Shown here piece by piece: positions 56,807 to 64,000 of a DNA stretch of 64,000 nt. This stretch comes from Symbiodinium natans (lineage: Eukaryota > Sar > Dinophyceae > Suessiales > Symbiodiniaceae): contig CAJNDS010002057.1 in assembly GCA_905221605.1 (NCBI GenBank), positions 70,087-134,086 on the forward strand. The letters are read 5' to 3'. Position 1 is the first letter of the stretch. Each line of letters starts with the position of its first letter. The notes under the pieces are model-generated. The model was given only the letters and a program-made list of their open reading frames with translations, searched no databases and was not told the origin of the DNA. Both the position numbers and the translations under genes were made by a program.

Positions 56807-57005
56807 CGTGGCACCTTTTCAAAGCCCGTGTGGGCTGTGCCGGGGATCTATATACACGGAGAATGGCAGCACAATGCGGGGCCCTACTGTGGCCCAACGA
56901 GGGCTGGCCAACAGCTTGCCGAACTCACTGCCATTGGGGCTGGGCTTGACTTGTTTGACCTTCATGCGTAGCTCTTCCGCCAATGCTCAGCGAGGCATGA
57001 TGCCC

Positions 57006-57682
57006 TCACGCATCCCGCGGCCCCTGGCAACACACAGCCATCAGAGGCAGCTTCAAGCACGCTCTTTCGTTCGGAAATCCGCGGAGAAATGAAACATTGG
57101 AGGTTCGTGTGCAAGGTGCAGGTCTGAGGTGGCTGCCTCTGCTTTTCCTTGAACTCCTGGGGCATGAGTGCATGTTGTCATCACTACGGGCTGAGGCATG
57201 GTCCCTGCTCCTATCGTCATCAGGAGGCCCTTCAGATCGTTCATAAGATCTGCCCTGTCCTTGCTTTTCTTCATCTCCTCCGCCTCCTTCAAGTCTCGCT
57301 GAATCACCCTGCAGGCCCGAGGCATGGGCGTGTCGCATTTGGGTTGAATGCTTCAACAATCCTTGCGACACCCCACATAGACCAAATGGCAAACGAGCGG
57401 CCACTCTGGTCTAGGTCGGGCTTTTGCTGCTTCGATGTCCACCACCTCATCCTCCGCTGAAGATTGCGGTGTGTCGTGTTGTGTCATCATGTTTTTTATC
57501 ACCTGTTGGCCTTGGGGTCCGGAAGGACGAACTGTACCACAAAGGCCGCTGTCTTGGTGAGACACGTGGGTCGCTGGACCGTGGACGTGGCATCGCAGCT
57601 GGGGCTTTCCGAGGCGGCCGCGATGCCAATCGCTCCAACAATCAAGAAGACGCCCTCCCTCAGGCAGCACGCGCTCCCTCAA
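57006..57682 (-). CDS. Probable exons at the 5' side of the same gene
   Basis: The frame 57,325-57,053 contains IQRDLKEAEEMKKSKDRADL and MNDLKGLLMTIGAGTMPQPV. The frame 57,560-57,353 contains GQQVIKNMMTQHDTPQSSAE and VVDIEAAKARPRPEWPLV. The first resembles a short coiled coil. A tandem CCTCAAAG repeat (57,672-57,707) lies at the edge. Confidence 0.45.
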
Positions 57683-57707
57683 AGCCTCAAAGCCTCAAAG
57701 CCTCAAA
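57672..57707 (+). repeat. (CTCAAAGC)n tandem repeat
   Basis: Four near-perfect units CCTCAAAG / CCTCAAAGC. Confidence 0.92.
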
Positions 57708-58249
57708 GCCCCGAATGATACTAAATCCGTGAGAAGCCCAAAAATAACCCCAATGTAGCAACTCGCCACAATCAACTCGGGGCTCGAGCTGGTCCGGCCG
57801 GCCCGTGAGCGTGCCCCATTGCCACGTCTGACATGTTGCAGGGTTACGGACGTTTAGGTTTGGGGGGTGAGTTTCAAGTATGGAACCTCTTCAGCATTCA
57901 AAGACCCTATAAGCCCACATGTGCTGTCACTTCCCAAAGGCTTCAGGTCGCGCACCTCCCCGTTAGGAACGACGGCGTTGGGATCCTGTTGGTCAGGATT
58001 CGCCGAAAAGGCCCTGGCGAATCGGTCTCTGGTGGGTTCTCTGGCTTTCTGAAAATGCTTGGCTGAAGAGGCTTTGCCAGAGGTTCGGGGTACGTCTTAG
58101 GACTCCCAAGATCGAGATGATGGATTGTGCTCAACCCCACCATCTTGCCCCATTTCAGCTCCCCTGAGGGCAAAGAAGGTCTGGCCTCCACTTCTCGACC
58201 AACTCGTTGGCGCTTTCTGGGGAGGCAGGTTCGCCGAACACTCCATATC

Positions 58250-58306
58250 CATATGCATATATATATATATATACATGTGTGTATGTGTATATATATGTAT
58301 ATGTGT
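58250..58306. repeat. (TA)n / (TG)n microsatellite
   Basis: Alternating ATATAT blocks interrupted by TGTGTGTATG. Confidence 0.93.
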
Positions 58307-58690
58307 GAATGAATCAAACTTTGAAAAGTATAGAAATGGGTTGAAAATTTAGAAACAAAAGTATGCATATTTACCTTGAATATTTTTGTACACATACAGA
58401 TGGACTCAGCTGGCTCGGAGCTGGCTTTTGGGTTGACCATCTAAGGCAATCTAAGGCTGAAGCCGGATGCCGGGGTACCCTCCTCTGCATGCGCCAAGCT
58501 CGGGAGAAGAGCCTAAGCACATTTGGAGGGCAAGGAGGAAGCGATAACCTCCGAACAAGAGGCTGAGATGTGAGCCAGAACGGAGCTTCCTGGGCTAGTA
58601 CTGCTAAAAGATTACCACCATTTCGACCATCCCCGCCCTGTCCCAAAACCAAGCATGCAATTGCAGTGTTGGGAAGGGAACAGAACAGTC

Positions 58691-58723
58691 GTCGTCGTCG
58701 TACTAGTACTAGTACTAGTAGTA
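58691..58723. repeat. (GTC)n / (TAGTAC)n compound repeat
   Basis: GTCGTCGTCGTACTAGTACT then TAGTACTAGTAGTACG, including a perfect palindrome. Confidence 0.88.
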
Positions 58724-61449
58724 CGCGCGCCGTTTGGTATTTGACGCCGCGTACGTTTGCATTCGAATTCCGACTGTCATCGGCAAAAGCCGTGTTTCTG
58801 GCAGCAATGGTCATTTCCCAAACCTACGTTCGTTTCGGGATTCTTGAGGCCCTAGGCCGGCAAGCAAGAAAGCCCAAAGTCGCGAAAGGCATGTATCTTG
58901 TGACAGCTGGTGAATGTTGCCCATTCGGGCAATTCGGTACAATCGCCGGCCCGAGTAAACCTCCCTGGCCCACTGCCCACATGGCCTCCCTCCATGGAAA
59001 GCAGAATTCCGGTGCATTTAGCCTCCTTTTGCCCTGAAGGCTACTGCCTGCGAGCTGTACTGTCTGCTGTCCTGCCCACATCGCGTCGCACGATGCGAGC
59101 CACTTGGTCCTTCACATCAAACCCCACTTTGCGGGGAACAAGACAGATCTGGCTGAACAATGGACAAGGGCGAATTACTTTGTGGTGTACTCCCGGCATC
59201 AGATGCCACACAGGCAACGGCATGAACAACGCACGACAACGATGGCATTCGTGGAACTGCTGTTGATGCAGCTGCTCTTCCAGCTACGAGTCCTTGCAGA
59301 GTTATGTCTGATAATTAGCGTGGCAGCTGTGCTGCGAGTCTCATGTTGCGGTGAAAGCCGACATTACATACAAGCTGTCACATGAGAGGCTGATCCCCAG
59401 TGGTAGGGGTAGGGCTAGGCCTGGTCCAACAGGGGACCAACGGGACGAAGCATGCGCCGACCCTGTTGCTCCTACTGCTTCTGAGACGGCGGCTTTTCTG
59501 GGACACTGATGTTGTCAGGAAAGGAGATACTCAAATATATTCAAACATGGTGAGGCCACAAGGTGATGCAACAGGCAGTGTTCAGGTCTAGCTTTTTCGA
59601 TTCTTACCAACCGCAGCTTAGATTCCCAGAATGTGACCGGCACGAGGTGATCGGTCACCAGAAGCCTCGGTGGGTTGCTGCGACAACACTTAAACCTCTT
59701 TGCGGAGACATATCTGCCCGCGTTTTTAACCACATGCCTTACTCTTGGTCCGTTCTCGTTGTTTCATTTACTGTATGGGCATGGGCAGGTGATGCAGGAT
59801 TCTTTCTGGCGGCTTGGGTTCCAGACCCACTCTCAGTACCTCTCTGTGCCTTCAGCGGCCACGCACTTGCACCTGCTTAAAGCCCAACTACTAGATTGTA
59901 GATGGCGTCGCTCAGTTCTCTTTGCCACTCGAAGCTATGAACTTTCTGCCAGCAGCCCTGCTTCCCGAACCGAACCTTGACCCACCCTTTTCCCAACTTA
60001 GCAGACTTATTTAATTGCTCTTGCCCCGCCATTCATCGCCATGCTATACCCGGTTCCGGACACTGCGGCCCTCCGCGAGATTCGTGACTGCATACACAGA
60101 GGGCAGAGCTGCAGGAGGAATGAAGCAGCCGCTGTCCACCAGCCGTGCCACCTGCTAGAACACGGGCCATTGCCTCTTCATCTCAGCTGCAACAGCTTGC
60201 CGAATTGATTTCCCGATCAATGTCTCAGAGAGTTGCTACCAAGAGGACAGCAGCACCGATCGTGACAGTCCCGACCCTCAGTGACACATGGTTCAGCACC
60301 CACAGAAACAAACAAGATCGGCGGCACTTTCTCAGGATGCGACCGTGCTCGCATACCTCTGTTAGCCCCAAGAATGCGCAATACAAACGTGCACCACACG
60401 ACTTTCAGCCTCGCGATCTGTTCATGATCTGCTGGACAACCTGGGCAGTGGAGCAAGAACTTTTTACCGCAAAGTTACCTGCTCCAACCAACGTCCCCCC
60501 GCCTGCGTGCAGGTGCTGTCGACGCAAAACTGCCCCGGCTTGAGCCAAGAGGTGAACGCAACGGCTTCGCCATCAGGCATGTGTGCACGACGAGCCAGGC
60601 GTCTGACTCGCCTCGGAAACGTCTCTCGCTGTGGCCTAGATGAAGCATCCTTAAGTCCTGCCCTACCGATCGCTCAAGATCGCTCATCTTTTCTCAGCCG
60701 GCACCCCGCCGACTACGGGGACCGCCAAAGCGATCGGACCTGCCCAGAGCGAGGAGACTGTGCTATGGGGTGCTGACTCCACCGGTGCATGTGCATTTCT
60801 TGATCCAACAGCAGGACAAAAGGGGGAATATGAAGCGATCCGTATGTAATTCGATTCGGCTCCCAGCGCCGAGGTGATCCTAAGTTTCCGAATTATGCGA
60901 GGGAAACAAAGGAAGGCAGGCTGGCTGGCTGTCACTGCGCGGGCAGGGAAGTGAAAGGAGCAAGTCAATGACAGAAGCTCTCGACACTCAATTCAAGGTT
61001 GATATCGCAGATGGCTTCAAACTTCGTCGCTGGAAGAACCGTATGCCGCTTTGCGATCTTCACGAACCTGATGGGCACTGTATGCCGCACGCTCTTGCCA
61101 CCTCCTTTCTGTCCAAGCTTCTCACAAGAGCACTTGATTTCCGACTGCTCCCGTGCATGACAACAATCTGACCATCCTTTGCACATGGAGGCTCTGTGCA
61201 CACCCTACACATGATTCGTGGCCCCCGCTCTCTCTCCATATCCCAAGTTCAAACATCTGGCTGTCGCTTTGTCTCCCGCCTGCGGAACAGGCACTGACCA
61301 GGGGCAAACCTGCCCTGGGTAGGATCCGGATCGACGCTTCCAGCAGAATCCGGATCGAAGCCGGCGGCAACGTCTCTCAGCGGCTCCCTGGGCTTTGATT
61401 TGGCTTCTGCTGACATTTAGCAGCTTGATACCGACACAAGCTCATGCTC
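58724..61449. other. Unassigned nuclear-type stretch
   Basis: Frames on both strands reach about 150 residues. The plus block at 59,675-59,870 (LFAETYLPAFLTTCLTLGPF) and the minus block at 60,456-60,380 (CPADHEQIARLKVVWCTF) are weak candidates. No domain is recognised. Confidence 0.3.
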
Positions 61450-62178
61450 TCACTGGAACTTCAACCTGCGTCCAATGCTCCACTGTGAACCGCTGCCATG
61501 CCAGTCTACACTGAGTCTACACTGACTCAACCTTGCCAAGTCGCGGCATCGCGAGGCCTTCCCGCCGCAGAAGTCGCGACAGGGAGCCTTTCTCCCCCCA
61601 AGTTCCATACTCGGGTGCGACCTGCTGTGAAGGCGAAGCTTAGGTGGTGGGATGCGACGGGCAGAAAACTCTGTGCACACAAAGCAGCTGAGGACGATGG
61701 TTTCTCCTCCACCTCCCAAAGCACGAGAGCTGAATGTGCACATGCGTAGTAAAGCGTAGTAATGTTGAGTATTCTGTGCCTCCCCGAGCTTGAAGAAGAG
61801 CTCCTCAGCTTTCTGAGGTAGTACTACTGTAGTACTGCTCGACTCACACCACATGAAGCCGAGTGTTACATCTTCCAAGTGCAGCCTCGATGCCCTCCAC
61901 GCAAGCACCTCGTTCGGGTCCGTCTCGCAGATGATCCGGGTTTCCTCGACCTGGCCAGCGCTGGTATGGGCCTCAAGGGCATCACCACCTGCAGCGCGCG
62001 TAGAGGAAGGGACATCGTCGTGTTCCACGATCTTCGTGGAAGGGCTGTCCGTGTCTCGAGGACTTTCGGCTTGTGTGCTCTCAGCTTCTGCGCTGAGACT
62101 TTCAACGATTTCGACTTCTCGAAGCTTGCCGATGGGCTCCAGGACCTCCGACATTGGAAAACCCATCACGCCGCTCAC
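61450..62178 (-). CDS. Probable exon with acidic, serine-rich N-terminal region
   Basis: A 242-codon minus frame. Residues 10-75 are acidic and Ser/Thr-rich (EIVESLSAEAESTQAESPRD), suggesting a disordered region. A more ordered stretch follows (ICETDPNEVLAWRASRLHLE, then LQKAEELFFKLGEAQNTQHY near residues 115-140). The C-terminal third, rich in Arg and Ser, is less convincing, and the true exon probably ends by about 61,700. No family recognised. Confidence 0.45.
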   Translation of the reverse strand: MSGVMGFPMSEVLEPIGKLREVEIVESLSAEAESTQAESPRDTDSPSTKIVEHDDVPSSTRAAGGDALEAHTSAGQVEETRIICETDPNEVLAWRASRLHLEDVTLGFMWCESSSTTVVLPQKAEELFFKLGEAQNTQHYYALLRMCTFSSRALGGGGETIVLSCFVCTEFSARRIPPPKLRLHSRSHPSMELGGRKAPCRDFCGGKASRCRDLARLSQCRLSVDWHGSGSQWSIGRRLKFQ

Positions 62179-63563
62179 AAGGGGGGGGGGGAAAGAGGAA
62201 AAACATGCTCAGAAACAGAAGGAGAGAGCAAGGCCCCCTCCCGCCTGCTTGGGCTCTTGGGGCTCGTTGGGCTCCTTGCCTGGTGTGCAACTGGGTGTGT
62301 GGGAGGGGGTGGGGGTGGGCATCCTCTTTCGATCTTCTAAAGCGTGATGCCGGGGGCCGGCCTTCAACCAGCTCTTTGTCGGGCTGAGAAACCGAGTCCA
62401 AGCCCAGCAACCAAGCAGCGCGTCCTCGCGGCATCAGTGCACCAGTAACCCTCCAAGGACACGAGGAGGCGGCAAAAGACCCAGCCCACAACAGTAATTG
62501 GAGACTCTTGGCTCAAACGTTAGATACAAGTTGCAAGTCAACCAGCTCTTGCTGCGTGTCCTGCGTCCTTACCTGCAGAAAGCAATTATTCGGTGCAAAT
62601 ACAACTTCTGCTCAGTACGCGTCCTCAGGGCAAACAGGCCTTTACCAGCTCCCTTGCGACGCCCCTTGCTGCGCCATGTTGGCCTGGGCGTAAGCTGAGA
62701 ATGCTGCCAACATTGCAAGCGTCTGGCTTTGTGTGCCCCGCTGTGTCAGCTGAGGGCTGGCCGCTTGGCCTGCAGTAGGATGAAGATGATGTCAGTACTG
62801 CCCCGGAACGTGCTACGCTTGTGAAGGAATCAGGGCGACTTGGACTGCAGGCGCCTTCTTGTTCAGTGCCCGTCGGCGGGGGTCCGGGGGCTCCTGGACC
62901 TCGCCGCAAAGCTGACAAGAATCCTCTGCTTCAAGCATCCCCCGCCTTTAAATTTGGGAAACGTGGCTCTCGGCTCTCCAGACTGTCGGGATCTGTGGGG
63001 TTTACAGGCCCTCCAGGGATTGTGAACATACTTTGGAATCGCACAGGACGCTCCTAGGATCATTTGCGGCCGGATGCTTTGGGATTAGAGGCCCCAAGGC
63101 CCGAAGGGATCACAGGGGTGGGCAGTGCTGATTCAGTGCAATGCAGTTTGTCAAGAGTGCAGCATCTCCCACCTCCGTCGGCCTCATTCGACAGCTGCTC
63201 CGCTGCGCCACCTCAACATATCTCAACATGCAAAGTAAAGCTTCCGAGACTTGCCGCTCCAAATCGCAGAAAGCAGCCGTTAAGCAGCAAAGAATAGAGC
63301 TCCGCACTTATCAAGTTCCCATGAACCGCTTCGCAGGAGGACCTTGCACACAGCAGCGCGGCATCGCTCACAGCATGCCGCCTTCAAGGGGGTGAGCTCA
63401 CTGAGCCGGGCGCAGCTCCAATGAAGGGTCTGGCGCCACCTTTCGCACTTCAGAGGATGCGACGTTGGCTGTTAAATGCTGCTAAGCATCTTGCAGTCCT
63501 GCCTCGGGCTTGCGGGTGGCGGCTTTTGCTTCCTCATCCCTGCCGGGAAAAAGTACGTACAGT

Positions 63564-63755
63564 TCAACAACCGTGGTGCATTGCAATACAACATGAACAC
63601 ATCGCACATGTTTGATTGCTGAAGTTGTTCCGGAGCCTCGTGGAGCGGGTAGAAGCAACGTTGGCATCGATTGAAGCGACAGTGACTTTCCTGTCATCCT
63701 CCTCGAGGTCTTCATCCGCTGGGTCTGCGAAAGGATCCCAGTCCTGGTGCATCAT
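63564..63755 (-). CDS. Possible exon with acidic segment
   Basis: The frame reads QDWDPFADPADEDLEEDDRK followed by VTVASIDANVASTRSTRLRN. The acidic start and polar composition look like a protein segment. Limits and product are unknown. Confidence 0.3.
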   Translation of the reverse strand: MMHQDWDPFADPADEDLEEDDRKVTVASIDANVASTRSTRLRNNFSNQTCAMCSCCIAMHHGC

Positions 63756-64000
63756 CAGCTCTCACTCGCCAGCCATGCAGCAACGTACAGTCACTCCAAG
63801 TGCCTGGGACATTTGCCGCGGGCCGAAGGCCTGGCAGCCTGGCACGCTCTAGGAAAAGGAGGCTTGAGGATGGGAAGTACAGGCCACTCTTCAGCAGCTG
63901 CAGGGGCTGAGTGTTAACTGGCGACAACAATGATGAAAATGCTTCTATGGTCAGTGAGGTCACCCGTGTAAAGCCGTAAACGCACTCCTACTCCTACTCT

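Overview
The window joins two very different kinds of DNA and most resembles a dinoflagellate assembly, probably a Symbiodiniaceae-like alga (inference). Bases 1 to about 15,960 look mitochondrial: AT-rich, crowded with perfect and near-perfect inverted repeats, no conventional gene order, scattered rRNA pieces, one nearly complete cox1 and a piece of cox3 that covers only the last membrane helix. Bases from about 16,000 to the end look nuclear: balanced to GC-rich sequence, interspersed degenerate CCCTAAA/TTTAGGG tracts, many microsatellites, and genes broken into short exons with GT-AG and GC-AG introns.

Mitochondrial part. cox1 lies on the minus strand at 15,958-14,462, with two in-frame TGA codons at tryptophan positions and a one-base frame break at its N-terminal edge. 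A cox3 helix-7 fragment is at 10,989-10,882 (minus). A clean large-subunit rRNA domain IV fragment is at 12,238-12,087 (minus) and a clean domain V fragment at 4,090-4,178 (plus). Further LSU-like modules occur in three or four copies embedded in longer repeats. Large repeats dominate: an inverted pair (1-712 and 5,664-6,375), a direct pair of about 950 bases (4,752-5,716 and 13,122-14,092) with a third partial copy (1,697-2,106), and several smaller pairs.

Nuclear part. From 16 to 32 kb the sequence is gene-poor and littered with telomere-like heptamers, G/C homopolymers, GA repeats and one duplicated segment (18.1 kb and 31.9 kb). A few exon-like open frames stand out there. From about 35 kb to the right edge most convincing coding sequence is on the minus strand, consistent with the unidirectional gene arrays known in dinoflagellates. 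Two genes can be named: an L-seryl-tRNA(Sec) kinase (PSTK, 42,976-42,011), which makes the intermediate for selenocysteyl-tRNA, and a multi-exon major facilitator transporter of the MFSD6 / MFS_1_like type (48,510 to about 46,190), for which seven exons could be placed. The others are described without an assigned function. Exon limits in the nuclear part are estimates from reading frame and splice-site signals only.
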